NCBI GenBank assembly: GCA_016703965.1
Contig: JADJBB010000021.1
Span: forward strand, 1,550,001-1,614,000
Source of the DNA: Acidobacteriota bacterium
GTDB taxonomy: Bacteria; Acidobacteriota; Blastocatellia; Pyrinomonadales; Pyrinomonadaceae
Length of the DNA: 64,000 nucleotides
Direction of reading: 5' to 3'
The notes under the pieces were generated by a model. It was given only the letters and a program-made list of their open reading frames with translations, did no database searches and was not told the DNA's origin. Below, piece after piece: positions 35,669 through 44,651 of this stretch. Each line of letters begins with the position of its first letter. Position 1 is the first letter of the stretch. A program made the translations under genes and the position numbers.

Positions 35669-37318
35669 TTATTGAGGTTTAGTTTGCGGAGCCGAGTTGG
35701 AATTGCCCGGGCTCGCTGCGATCTGCGAATCCTGGTCAGCGGCTTTCTGCATCTCTTCCGGCGATCTCCATCCGGCCTTTCTCAGAAGTTCGAGGGCAAA
35801 CCGAACTGGTACAGCCATGTTTGCGGCTGTATTTTCGGTGAAAACTCCGAAGTTTACCCCGATAACCTTGCCTGATTGACCGAACAGCGGAGCTCCTGAG
35901 CCGCCCTCGGCGGTTTTCGCATCGTGAACGATACGCCGGGCGTCCAGGTCCGTGATAGCACCTTGCGTGAGAAGTGGAACGATCTTCTGAGACTGGGCGA
36001 GGAAATTGATCAGATTTTGGCGCGAATTGCCGAAGCGCTGGTTGATAGACTTCGCTTCATCGTCATCGACCATCGCGAGCAGACGATCCGGTCCGCTCGG
36101 ATAGCCCATAGTTACAACGGTTTTCCCAACGGTCGCCGAATCGGTATCAACATCAAGCGGGATCGTCGGTATCTCCGAGGGAAGCATCGCCGGATCGATC
36201 GTGGCGATCGCCACATCTTCGCGTCCACCAAGTTGGCGGATCTTTAAAGCAAAGGGCTGAGCGAAGTTCGGGAAGTAAATAACAAGACGTTTCAGACGAG
36301 CTCGGCCATTTGCGGCTTGTATCATCTGCTGAACCTGGTCATCTTCCTCCCATGGCTGTACGACGTGGCGATTGGTCACGATATAGCCGCCGCCGACATG
36401 AAATCCGGTGCCGATAAAATCGTATTCGACCGTCGAGCCGTTGCCCTCGGTCGTCAAACCGACCTGCGGCGGCATCATCGGTCGGCTGGGATCTTCCGTC
36501 TGGGTCTCATACGGATTAGGCCGGAACGCCTGTGGATCAGCGTAACGAAGCACTTTGCCGCTCTTTTTATCGACGAGGTCATAGACACCGACGATCAGAC
36601 AAATAGCGTTGCCGTATTCCACCCGCAGATTCGGGGCGAGCGAAACGGTTTTAATGAGCTTTTTGTTTGTCTCGTCGAGTTCCTCGATCTGGTTGGTCGT
36701 CTGACCGAGTTTTTCCTCGAGTTTGGTAATTATTGCGCTTTGCTGTTCCGATTGTTTTCGGCTCTCGCGAAGCTCACTGTTTACGGCGAAACCGATGTAC
36801 AGGATCCCGGTAATAAAGCCAAGGATGAGAACGAAACTGATAAGTTTCGTCGTCCATGAAATCTCGCGGAACAGCTCGCGAACGAATTCGCGAAGGAAGT
36901 TCTTGGCGTCGTCGCGTTTGACCGACGCAGCCGATTCGAGCGCCGCGTCCTCGATGAACCGAGAAATATGCGGCTGATCGCGATTAGTAGTTATGAGCGA
37001 GGATTTCGTCTCGAGCGAAAAGAACGCGAACGAAATTCCCGCGTCCGGTATCTCGATCAGGTCGCCGTCGGTTATCGCGATGTAGCGGCGGATCGGATTT
37101 TGGTTGATCCTGAGCGAGAGGGAATCCTCAAATTCGACGATACGATAAACGCCCTCGGCATTTTCGAGATCGAACCACGGCCTCTCCTCGCCTGTCTGCG
37201 GTGCATGGATCTGGAGGTCACAGGTCTCATCCGAACCGATCCGAATTCGTTCCTGAGAGAAGAATTCGGTCCGTTTTTCGGTGCCGACTGTGATGTGGAT
37301 GATAATGCCGATCGCCAT
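35669..37318 (-). CDS. FHA-like domain, transmembrane, trypsin-like serine protease fusion
   Basis: 549 residues. Residues 1-105 look like an FHA/pseudo-FHA fold (RIRIGSDETCDLQIH, LRINQNPIRR, ITDGDLIEIPD). A single membrane segment lies at about 158-178, followed by a coiled coil (181-225, KLEEKLGQTTNQIEELDETNKK). The C-terminal domain is a chymotrypsin-fold protease with His318 (TNRHVV), Asp368 (REDVAIATI) and Ser474 (EGGSGAPLF). The topology puts FHA in the cytoplasm and the protease outside, so it may be a transmembrane stress or signalling protease. The usual C-terminal PDZ of HtrA is missing. A Gln/Ser/Pro tail ends the protein. Confidence 0.85.
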   Translation of the reverse strand: MAIGIIIHITVGTEKRTEFFSQERIRIGSDETCDLQIHAPQTGEERPWFDLENAEGVYRIVEFEDSLSLRINQNPIRRYIAITDGDLIEIPDAGISFAFFSLETKSSLITTNRDQPHISRFIEDAALESAASVKRDDAKNFLREFVRELFREISWTTKLISFVLILGFITGILYIGFAVNSELRESRKQSEQQSAIITKLEEKLGQTTNQIEELDETNKKLIKTVSLAPNLRVEYGNAICLIVGVYDLVDKKSGKVLRYADPQAFRPNPYETQTEDPSRPMMPPQVGLTTEGNGSTVEYDFIGTGFHVGGGYIVTNRHVVQPWEEDDQVQQMIQAANGRARLKRLVIYFPNFAQPFALKIRQLGGREDVAIATIDPAMLPSEIPTIPLDVDTDSATVGKTVVTMGYPSGPDRLLAMVDDDEAKSINQRFGNSRQNLINFLAQSQKIVPLLTQGAITDLDARRIVHDAKTAEGGSGAPLFGQSGKVIGVNFGVFTENTAANMAVPVRFALELLRKAGWRSPEEMQKAADQDSQIAASPGNSNSAPQTKPQ

Positions 37319-37410
37319 CGTGATAGAACGTGTTTCGTTGATGAAATTCTAACATAAAGAGAACGCAAGCCTATGTAATAATTGCGTCCGCGTGGCAAAA
37401 TAAAACTCAT

Positions 37411-37809
37411 ATGGCCAAGCCCAAATTCATCTCCGATCGCGACGAACTGGAAAAGCTCGCCCCGATGCTCAAGGCTCCGATCAAACGCCAGGTCTTCGTC
37501 TGCACCGGAAAATCCTGCAACGCCGTCGGGGCCCAGGACGTCAGGGACGAGTTCCAACGCATCCTCGAAGAAAAAGGCATCCGCCAAGGCAAAGAATCCA
37601 AAGGCCGCAACCCAATGGGCTCTATATTGCTCACAGAATGCGGCTCCATCGGCTTCTGCACCGTCGGAACCGCCGTCATGGTCTATCCGGACGGGACTTT
37701 ATACGGGCAAGTTCAGGCGGAAGATGTAGCGGAGATCGTGGAGAAGCATATTGAGGGTGGCGAGGTTGTGGAGAGGTTGGCGTTGATGCAGCTAGAAGGC
37801 CACTTCTAG
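37411..37809 (+). CDS. Thioredoxin-like [2Fe-2S] ferredoxin
   Basis: 132 residues. VFVCTGKSC near the start and ECGSIGFCTVGTAVMVYPDG later give the four cysteines of the thioredoxin-fold [2Fe-2S] ferredoxins related to NuoE and HydA accessory domains. The C-terminal VQAEDVAEIVEKHIEGGEVV is the usual tail. It probably shuttles electrons in the cytoplasm; partner unknown, with no hydrogenase or complex I gene in view. Divergent from the FHA-trypsin gene. Confidence 0.87.
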   Translation: MAKPKFISDRDELEKLAPMLKAPIKRQVFVCTGKSCNAVGAQDVRDEFQRILEEKGIRQGKESKGRNPMGSILLTECGSIGFCTVGTAVMVYPDGTLYGQVQAEDVAEIVEKHIEGGEVVERLALMQLEGHF

Positions 37810-37891
37810 GTTTGAGAGGTCTCGATTGTATGGTTACAGAAAAGATTGAGAAAAGACTATTAGCCTGGTTTATCAAGAAAATCAAATATTC

Positions 37892-38101
37892 ATGCACCTT
37901 GATTCCGAAGGTGTTGATTTACTTGTCAAGGAGCTGGAATACATCAAGACAAAATTGGCCGAAAATGATTGTCCGCATTCCCACCTATTTTCGTCAGAGT
38001 GGGGCGGTTGGGAACTTAGACCAAGAGGCCGGGCGGGGGGCGAAAGGGGGCCCCCGCCTCTCCCCCAAAATATTGGGGGGGAGAGAAGGAGGGGCGGATA
38101 A
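37892..38101 (+). pseudogene. Possible truncated Imm32-like small protein, interrupted by a GC-rich repeat
   Basis: The segment LDSEGVDLLVKELEYIKTKL, then HSHLFSSEWGGWEL, resembles the Imm32-type immunity/HHLxxxxWGG pattern. The frame is open leftward to 37850 (KTISLVYQENQIF), so a 5' part may be lost to a frameshift. After WEL the frame enters G/C-rich repeat DNA (from about 38020) and ends as low-complexity RGRAGGERGPPP. This looks like a remnant. No toxin gene is adjacent. The family call is tentative. Confidence 0.4.
38058..38085. repeat. Inverted repeat CTCTCCCCC / GGGGGAGAG in GC-rich intergenic DNA
   Basis: Near-palindrome centred on AATATT, embedded in a poly-G/C stretch (38030-38098) unlike its surroundings. 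It may be a dispersed repeat that truncated the small gene at 37892. Confidence 0.7.
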
Positions 38102-38176
38102 ACATGGGTTTGGCCGCACCAAAGAAAAGAAAAAAAACTCGATAACGCCCACTTCGTAAGGAGGGGAGCGAGGAAA

Positions 38177-39577
38177 CTATCCCCTCATTACACCTAATAT
38201 CTCATCCACCACCTTCTTAGCATCACCAAACAGCATCAGCGTGTTGTCTTTGTAGAATAGCGGATTATCCACGCCGGCGTAGCCGCTGGCCATTCCGCGT
38301 TTCATGACGATGCAGTGGCGTGATTCCCAGACGTGGAGGACGGGCATACCGGCGATGGGTGAGCCGGGATCGTCCATGGCTGAGGGGTTGACGATGTCGT
38401 TGGCTCCGATGACCCAGGCGACGTCGGTCGAGGGGAAATCATCGTTGACCTCATCCATTTCGAAGACGATGTCGTACGGGATGTTTGCCTCGGCGAGCAG
38501 AACGTTCATGTGGCCGGGCAGGCGGCCGGCGACCGGGTGAATGGCGAATTTTACGTCAACGCCTTTTTCTTTGAGGATCTTGCAAACCTCAGCCAGCGAA
38601 TGCTGTGCCTGTGCGACCGCGAGGCCGTAGCCGGGAATGATAATGACTTTCTTTGCGTCGAGCAGGAGTTCCGTCGCACCGGCCGCGTCGACCGAATGGA
38701 CCTCGCCCGCCGGCACCGCGGCCGAACTCGAACTCGAGCTGCTGTCGGTTCCAAAACCGCCGAGCATCACGCTCACAAATGAGCGGTTCATGCCCTGACA
38801 CATGATATAGCTGAGGATCGCTCCGCTTGAGCCGACCAGTGCACCGGTGATAATGAGCAGGTCGTTGCCGAGCATAAAGCCCGCTGCCGCCGCCGCCCAG
38901 CCTGAGTAGCTGTTCAGCATCGACACGACAACCGGCATGTCAGCTCCGCCGATCGCCATGATGAAATGAACGCCGAGGATTCCCGTAAGTACGGTCGCGA
39001 TCAGGAGCGGCCATTGTCCGGACGCCGTATCAGGCGACATCAGAAAAGCAACTCCGAGTCCGACCGTGGCGATGAGCATGATCAGATTGATCACATGGCG
39101 CCCGGGAAGCATGAACGGTTTTCCGCCGATTGTTCCGCGAAGCTTGAGGAATGCGATTACCGAACCGGTAAATGTGACCGAACCGATAATGACGCCGAGG
39201 AAAATTTCGACCAGATGCAGCGTGTTCTCGCCTGACGACATCGCCTTATGCGGCCCGAGATAAGTCGCAAACCCGACCAATACGGCTGCGAGACCGACAA
39301 AGCTATGCAGCATCGCCACCAACTCAGGCATCGAGGTCATCTGCACCCGCGCGGCGAGTATCGCTCCAATAACGAGGCCGGGAATGAGAGCACCTGCGAG
39401 AACGGCATAATTTCCGTCCTTCATCGCGAATACGGTGGCGACCAGGGCGATCAGCATTCCGAGGATGCCGTAAAGATTTCCGCGCCGGGCAGTCGACTGT
39501 TGCGACAACCCGCCCAGGCTCAAAATAAACAACGCACTCGCGGCGATGTAAGCGACTGTGATTAGGCTTTGATTCAT
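38177..39577 (-). CDS. pntB: NAD(P) transhydrogenase subunit beta
   Basis: 466 residues. About eight to nine hydrophobic helices fill the first 260 residues (domain II), and the C-terminal ~180 residues are the NADP-binding domain III (IIPGYGLAVAQAQHSL, HPVAGRLPGHMNVLLAEA, VIGANDIVNPSA). With the alpha subunit it forms the proton-translocating transhydrogenase that makes NADPH from NADH and the membrane potential. ATG 39577 overlaps the pntA stop (ATGA), so it is translationally coupled. Confidence 0.94.
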   Translation of the reverse strand: MNQSLITVAYIAASALFILSLGGLSQQSTARRGNLYGILGMLIALVATVFAMKDGNYAVLAGALIPGLVIGAILAARVQMTSMPELVAMLHSFVGLAAVLVGFATYLGPHKAMSSGENTLHLVEIFLGVIIGSVTFTGSVIAFLKLRGTIGGKPFMLPGRHVINLIMLIATVGLGVAFLMSPDTASGQWPLLIATVLTGILGVHFIMAIGGADMPVVVSMLNSYSGWAAAAAGFMLGNDLLIITGALVGSSGAILSYIMCQGMNRSFVSVMLGGFGTDSSSSSSSAAVPAGEVHSVDAAGATELLLDAKKVIIIPGYGLAVAQAQHSLAEVCKILKEKGVDVKFAIHPVAGRLPGHMNVLLAEANIPYDIVFEMDEVNDDFPSTDVAWVIGANDIVNPSAMDDPGSPIAGMPVLHVWESRHCIVMKRGMASGYAGVDNPLFYKDNTLMLFGDAKKVVDEILGVMRG

Positions 39578-41222
39578 TTTCTAAACATCGCCAACATGCG
39601 ATTAGTTACCAGGAATCCGCCCGCGATATTGATCGCGGCGACAAGTACGGCAATGGCTCCGAGTATCGTAGTTACGCTGAGATCGGTTCCGATCAGCTGG
39701 AGCATGCCGCCTACTAAAATGATGCCGCTAATAGCGTTGGTGACGCTCATGAGCGGAGTGTGAAGAGCCGGTTTGACGCTCCAGACGACCTGAAAGCCGA
39801 CGAAACACGCGAGAATGAACACCGTCAGATGGCTGAGCGTATCGCCCCCGGCCGCTTTGATCTCGGACGGGACCAGGTAGCCGATGCCAAATAGCACGAT
39901 GCCGGCAACTGCAAGGACCCACGGATTTATGCCATCGCTTTCGCCGTGTCCGTGTCCCTTTGAGGCGGCCTTGGCGACGGCGACGCTGGCAGAACTTTTT
40001 GTCGGAACTCCAGGCTCAGGCGGTGCAGCCGGAGTCGGCGGTGCCGGCGGCGGCCACATCATCTTGCCTTGGTTCAGGACGATGGCTCCGCGGACCACTT
40101 CGTCTTCGAGATTGACGTGGATCTTGGTTTCAGCCTCGGCTGTCTCAGCCGCAACCGCTCCTGGTTCTGCCACAGGCTCCTTCGCCAGATCGGTGAGCAA
40201 CGCGACGATGCACGCACCGTAAAGCTGTGACGACATCGACGCCATTCTTGACGGCAGATCGGTGTAGCCGATGATCGAGACGCCTTTGTGTTTGACGACG
40301 GTTCCGGGTTCGGTGAGGACGCAGTTGCCGCCTTGTTCGGCGGCGAGATCGACGATGACCGAGCCGGGCTTCATCGATTCGACCATGCCCTGCGTGATCA
40401 GTTTTGGAGCCGGTTTGCCAGGGATCAAAGCCGTTGTGACGATGATATCGACCTGCATTGCCTGAGCAGCGAACAGTGCCATCTCGGCTTTGAGAAAGTC
40501 GTCCGACATCTGCTTGGCGTAACCGCCTTTGCCTTCGCCTTCTTCCTTGACGTCGAGTTCGAGGAATTCCGCTCCCATCGAGGCGACCTGATCTTTAGTT
40601 GCCGAACGCGGGTCAAACGCACGAACGATCGCCCCTAAACCCTTCGCAGCACCGATCGCCGAAAGCCCGGCGACACCGGCACCGATGATCAGAACCTTTG
40701 CGGGATCGATCTTGCCGGCGGCTGTGATCTGGCCAGTAAAGAAACGCGGGAAATGATTCGCGGCCTCGATGATCGCACGGTATCCGGCGATGTTTGCCAT
40801 TGCCGAGAGCGTGTCCATCTTCTGAGCACGCGTGATACGCGGAACGCAGTCCATGCCGAACACCGTAGCCTTGCGTTTCGCCAGGCGGTCGAGCATTTCC
40901 TTGTTTTGGGCGGGCCAAATAAAACCGACCAACGTTGCCCCTTCGTTCAAAAGGTCGGCTTCGTGGACGCCCAGTTCCTTGTTCTCCTCAGGCGGCCGAA
41001 CCTTCATTATCACGTCGGAGGCTGCCCAAAGCTCTTTGGTGCCCTCGATCACGGTCGCACCGGCCTCGCGGTATTCGCTGTCGATCGCAGTTGATACCGT
41101 GGCCGGCGTGGATTCGACAACGACGTCAAAGCCCAGCTTTTTAGTTTCAGAATGGTTTGCGGGGTCGCGGCAACGCGCTTTTCACCCGGATGTATTTCTT
41201 TCGGAATACCGATCGTTGTCAT
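39574..41222 (-). CDS. pntA: NAD(P) transhydrogenase subunit alpha (likely frameshift near the N-terminus)
   Basis: The long frame (from 41052) starts at IEGTKELWAASDVIMK, which is already about 55 residues into the family alignment. The missing N-terminus is in another frame from ATG 41222 (MTTIGIPKEIHPGEKRVAAT), and the two join if one A is added in the A5 run at 41138-41142 (expected KLKKLGFDVVVES). Domain I (NAD-binding, VLIIGAGVAGLSAIGAA) is followed by a Pro/Ala linker and four membrane helices, so alpha is a single chain rather than the split PntAA/PntAB type. The indel is probably a sequencing error because the rest is well conserved. Operon with pntB. Confidence 0.9.
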
Positions 41223-41347
41223 AAATTATCTCGCCAATGAAAGGGCCAAAGGATGCGGCTTTTAGGAATTCTAAGCGATAAGCACTCCTGTGACAAACCG
41301 CCGTGAACCCCTAGGCAGTTAAAACTCTGCGATAACCGTTTTGCTCG

Positions 41348-41821
41348 CTACATCTTTTGGATGGCGATGCTGACGACAGCATCGCTGCCCGGTGAACGGT
41401 TATATGAGATCCAGAAGCCCGATTTCGGATAGCGGACCATCTTGAAGATCCCGCCTTCGGCATTCGGTGCGACGTCTTCGCCAAAAATATCAGTCGGTGT
41501 CGGTGCTAGTTTTAGGTCGCCGGAATAGGTGATCATTATAGCGGTCACTACCTGGCTTGCGTCATAGTAAAACTGCACGGATTCCGTTTCCGACATCACA
41601 AACAGATCCATTGTGTCGGATTTTTCTTTTGGGCCGCCGAGCTTACCGCGAACGTCCGCGGCGGACACTCCGATGAGCAGTCCCTTGTATCCCGTGTACG
41701 AACTTTTATCCGGTGTCGGCGATGTTTGCGGAATGACCGGACTTGCGAATGCGGCCTGAACGGCGAGAACTAAAAATATCAATGAAAGAAAGATACCCAC
41801 TGTTTTTATTCTTGTGTACAT
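41348..41821 (-). CDS. Small exported protein of unknown function
   Basis: 157 residues with a signal peptide (1-26, VGIFLSLIFLVLAVQAAFA). The mature part begins with a Pro/Thr linker, then YKGLLIGVSAADVRGKLGGP, a short helix-strand pattern reminiscent of BamE/SmpA-like folds, and FYYDASQVVTAIMITYSGDL. No catalytic motif is visible. Probably periplasmic. It lies alone between pntA and a methyltransferase gene; no operon link can be shown. Confidence 0.7.
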   Translation of the reverse strand: MYTRIKTVGIFLSLIFLVLAVQAAFASPVIPQTSPTPDKSSYTGYKGLLIGVSAADVRGKLGGPKEKSDTMDLFVMSETESVQFYYDASQVVTAIMITYSGDLKLAPTPTDIFGEDVAPNAEGGIFKMVRYPKSGFWISYNRSPGSDAVVSIAIQKM

Positions 41822-41953
41822 ACTTCCTCCTCCTAGATGTTCAGCGCGTAGAAAAGCGCCGACCCATTTTGGGCAACGGCGGTGATATTTCGAGATACGG
41901 CCTGAACATGAACTAATTTTCTGTCAGTTCCAGGTCAGTTTGAGTGATACGTG

Positions 41954-43030
41954 TCACACTTTCGCCTCATAAATGCGATTAAATGGTGTTTCGGACACCC
42001 GCTCGAACGAACCGAACCCGGCAGACTCTGCAACCTCGCGTAATGCGTCCTCGCTGGCCACCGCTCCGAGTGCCGGGCCGCCGAGCGCAAGAGAATTCGC
42101 CGTACAGCAGAGAGTCGAAGCTCCCGAGAAAGTTCGGCCGACGATATTGAAGTTTTCTTCGACAGTGTTACCTGCCATAGGTTCGACGATCAGGCAGCTT
42201 CCGCCGGCGGCGAGAGCCTGACGAGCTCTTTGTGCAGCCCCGTGCGGGTCGCCCATATCATGCAGGCAATCAAAGAAGCAGATCAGGTCGTAACCGTCGA
42301 GCGGGATCTCGCCCGCGTTAGAAACGGCAAAATGGACCCGGCCGGCGAGGGCTGCTGCTTCCGCCTTGGTACGGGCGGTTGCGATAGATGCCTGGTGATT
42401 GTCAAAGCCGAAGAATTGAGAGTTTGGGAACGCTTTTGCCATGATGATCGTTGACGCTCCGTGCCCGCATCCGACGTCCGCGACCTTTGCCCCGGCCTCG
42501 AGTTTTTCCTTAACGCCGGCAAGTGCCGGTATCCATTCACCGACAAGGTGAGCGGTATAACCCGGACGAAAGAACTTCTCAGTTCCAACAAAAAGGTCCG
42601 AATCATGCTCGCCCCACAAGATCCCGCCTCCATTCTCAAATGCCTCGGCGATGCGCGGCTGAGCGTTTAACATAGCCTTGATCACGTAAAAGCCGCCGCC
42701 GACATAAAATGGGCTTTCCTCGTCGGTCAAGGCGACCGCTTGTTCCGGCAGCATCGAGTATTTGCCCGTCTGCGGATCGTAATGAACGTATTCACCGCAA
42801 GCTTGATTTATCAGCCATTCCCGGACGTAGCGTTCGGTCGTGTTCGTCTTTGCCGCGAGCTCCGCAGGCGTTAGCCCGTCAGAATCGGCGAGAGCTTTAT
42901 AAAGCCCGAGTTTGTGGCCGATGTAACCGAGGATGGTGCTCAGGCTCGCGCCAAAATCACCGACCACCTTTCCCATAAAGGCATGCATTTTGTCTTCATT
43001 TATCTCTGTTGATCGAATTGTTTCCGTCAT
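41954..43030 (-). CDS. Class I SAM methyltransferase with N-terminal winged helix (Rv2258c-like)
   Basis: 358 residues. The N-terminal ~110 residues form a winged-helix dimerisation domain (YIGHKLGLYKALADSDGLTPAELAAKTNTTERYVREWL). The SAM fold follows: motif I VADVGCGHGASTIIMAKAF, acidic FGFDNHQ, and LICFFDCLHDMGDP. This architecture is that of O-methyltransferase-like enzymes such as Rv2258c. Substrate unknown. The start ATG 43030 has an AGGAGGGA ribosome site 5 nt upstream. Single gene. Confidence 0.87.
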   Translation of the reverse strand: MTETIRSTEINEDKMHAFMGKVVGDFGASLSTILGYIGHKLGLYKALADSDGLTPAELAAKTNTTERYVREWLINQACGEYVHYDPQTGKYSMLPEQAVALTDEESPFYVGGGFYVIKAMLNAQPRIAEAFENGGGILWGEHDSDLFVGTEKFFRPGYTAHLVGEWIPALAGVKEKLEAGAKVADVGCGHGASTIIMAKAFPNSQFFGFDNHQASIATARTKAEAAALAGRVHFAVSNAGEIPLDGYDLICFFDCLHDMGDPHGAAQRARQALAAGGSCLIVEPMAGNTVEENFNIVGRTFSGASTLCCTANSLALGGPALGAVASEDALREVAESAGFGSFERVSETPFNRIYEAKV

Positions 43031-43113
43031 AGATCCCTCCTGATCGATGTACGTGAGAGAGCCAAGTATTTGTGGTAAAAACGATGCGCGGGATTATATA
43101 TCCAAAAACAAAA

Positions 43114-43142
43114 CCCGCGCAATCAAAAAATGATCACGCGGG
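43114..43142 (-). terminator. Terminator of the Rieske gene
   Basis: On the minus strand CCCGCG...CGCGGG with inner ATCA/TGAT pairing, followed by TTTTGTTTTT. Located 30 nt past the Rieske stop codon. Confidence 0.85.
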
Positions 43143-43171
43143 CATGATTAAAAATTGTGAAGCCGATCGTT

Positions 43172-43612
43172 CTAGCTGGTCTTTACCGTAACTGAGGCTG
43201 CTGTTCCCGATGCCTTGAAGGCCGGAAGCGGGTCGTTTGCCGGGCCGCCTGTACGGGCACCGCTTGCGACATCGAATGTCGAACCATGATTCGGGCAAGC
43301 GAACTGCTTCTTCGCAGCGTCGTACTCGATCGTCGTGCCCTTGTGCGTGCACTTGGCTGAGTAGGCGACGAATGTTGTTTCGCCCGTGCGAACGATAATG
43401 ATCTTGCCTGCCGGAGATGCAACAACGGTCGAACCGCCAACCTTGTTCAGCGGGCTTTTTTCGTCGATCGACACGACGAGATCTTCAACCGTGTTACCGA
43501 GTAGTTTTCCTGCTCCCGACACAGTCAGTGCCAAACCACCGGCCATAAAGGCAGCCTTGACCAAAAATTCCCGGCGACTCGAACAATCTATAACTTCATT
43601 ACAATCTTTCAA
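43172..43612 (-). CDS. Tat-exported Rieske [2Fe-2S] protein
   Basis: 146 residues from a TTG start at 43612, chosen because GGAGG lies about 9 nt upstream; an ATG at 43642 has no ribosome site. N-terminal SSRREFLVKAAFMAGG is a twin-arginine signal. The cluster ligands are Cys88-x-His90 (CTHKG) and Cys106-x2-His109 (CPNHGSTFD). The two extra cysteines that form the disulfide in bc1-type Rieske proteins are absent, so it is ferredoxin-type. No cytochrome b gene adjoins it. Probably an extracytoplasmic electron carrier. Likely promoter upstream of 43650. Confidence 0.85.
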   Translation of the reverse strand: MKDCNEVIDCSSRREFLVKAAFMAGGLALTVSGAGKLLGNTVEDLVVSIDEKSPLNKVGGSTVVASPAGKIIIVRTGETTFVAYSAKCTHKGTTIEYDAAKKQFACPNHGSTFDVASGARTGGPANDPLPAFKASGTAASVTVKTS

Positions 43613-43681
43613 TTTGTTAATTCCTCCGCTTCTTCGATGCATAAAAATACTGACGCGTTCTAAAATACGATAATTTTTATT

Positions 43682-44275
43682 TTATCGCACGAATTCTAGT
43701 AATGATCCGCCGAAATAAATATAGCAAACACATAGAATTAGCTCGCCAACGAAAACGGCGGCGATGAACTCCCAGTAATTCATTTTCGTCGAGCCCGCGA
43801 GATAGCAGACCAGATCGGTTGGGATGAGCGGGAAGAACGCCCATCCCGCGACGAACAGGAAGCCGAGCGGATGTTCCAGCTTCGCCTTTATCTTGTGGCT
43901 TAGTTCAGGCTTGTGTCCCTCGAAATATTCGCTGAAACCGAGATATTCCGAAAAGAAATAGATCATGGTCGACGAAAGCATTATCCCTGTCATTGAAACG
44001 AGCAGCACGGCGAAAGGCTGTTCAGGAAACAAAAGAGTGCCCGCGATCACAAGCGGCGTCGATGGCAGCAGCGTTATCCCGCGAAGAGCGGAGAAGGCAA
44101 GATAGATCAACCAGATAGAGCCGCTGAATCGCCTTAGAAATTCCGCAATATTTTCCGCCGTGAACCTGGAGGGATCGGCAAGATATGTGCCGATACATGC
44201 CAAAACGATCGTCGCCCAGATGACGAGGATTATCGTTCTGACGATAGAGGTTGTTTTAGAGATCCGTGTTTTCAA
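43682..44275 (-). CDS. VTT/DedA-family (TVP38-like) membrane protein
   Basis: 197 residues with several hydrophobic helices. The VTT signature region is present (LRGITLLPSTPLVIAGTLLFP and GFLFVAGWAFFPLIPTDLVCYLAG). These proteins are lipid scramblases or small-molecule transporters in the cytoplasmic membrane. Upstream (44276-44651) there is no gene but a repeated regulatory-like module at 44442-44588. The gene is transcribed away from it. Confidence 0.85.
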   Translation of the reverse strand: MKTRISKTTSIVRTIILVIWATIVLACIGTYLADPSRFTAENIAEFLRRFSGSIWLIYLAFSALRGITLLPSTPLVIAGTLLFPEQPFAVLLVSMTGIMLSSTMIYFFSEYLGFSEYFEGHKPELSHKIKAKLEHPLGFLFVAGWAFFPLIPTDLVCYLAGSTKMNYWEFIAAVFVGELILCVCYIYFGGSLLEFVR

Positions 44276-44651
44276 CGTGATATGTTCTCACAAAGGACCT
44301 TGGTTCACGAGGAAAAACCGCGGAAGCGAAACTTGCGAAATGGGACCCACGATGGGAGCTAGATGGTGATGCAGCCCGATCGGTGACGCCCTTTATAAAC
44401 GACAAATGTCGTTTGGCAAAAAGATCTATCTCCCAAAAAAGGTTTGACCAATCATCAAAATAACTCTACCAATCGGGTAGTTTTCGATCGACAAAAGGAG
44501 GAAATCATTCGACCAAGCAGACAGTTTTTGCTCAAAAAACACCAAAAACACGCCTATTTTGCAAAAGTGTGAAACGATTCACACTTTTGGAACGTGAAAA
44601 CCAACGTCAGTTGGTCTTACACGAAAAAACTTCCCCCAAAACGCGAGCTGC
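44276..44651. other. Non-coding gap between VTT gene and gcvPB
   Basis: No gene recognised. It holds a small inverted repeat (AAACGACA/TGTCGTTT near 44393-44415), the conserved module at 44442-44588, and a hairpin ACCAAC/GTTGGT near 44599-44614 that may end gcvPB transcription. Confidence 0.6.
44442..44588 (+). promoter_or_regulatory. Conserved intergenic module, copy 1 (phased CCAATC repeats plus palindrome)
   Basis: GTTTGACCAATC at 44442-44453 and CTCTACCAATC at 44464-44474 have their ACCAATC cores 21 bp apart. ACGCCT-TTTT follows near 44550-44560, then a 26-bp palindrome (44563-44588) with GTGTGAA/TTCACAC arms around a central CG. The same parts in the same order and spacing occur on the minus strand at 56550-56697. 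The palindrome resembles a LacI-type operator or a weak terminator; the role is unknown. Confidence 0.6.
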
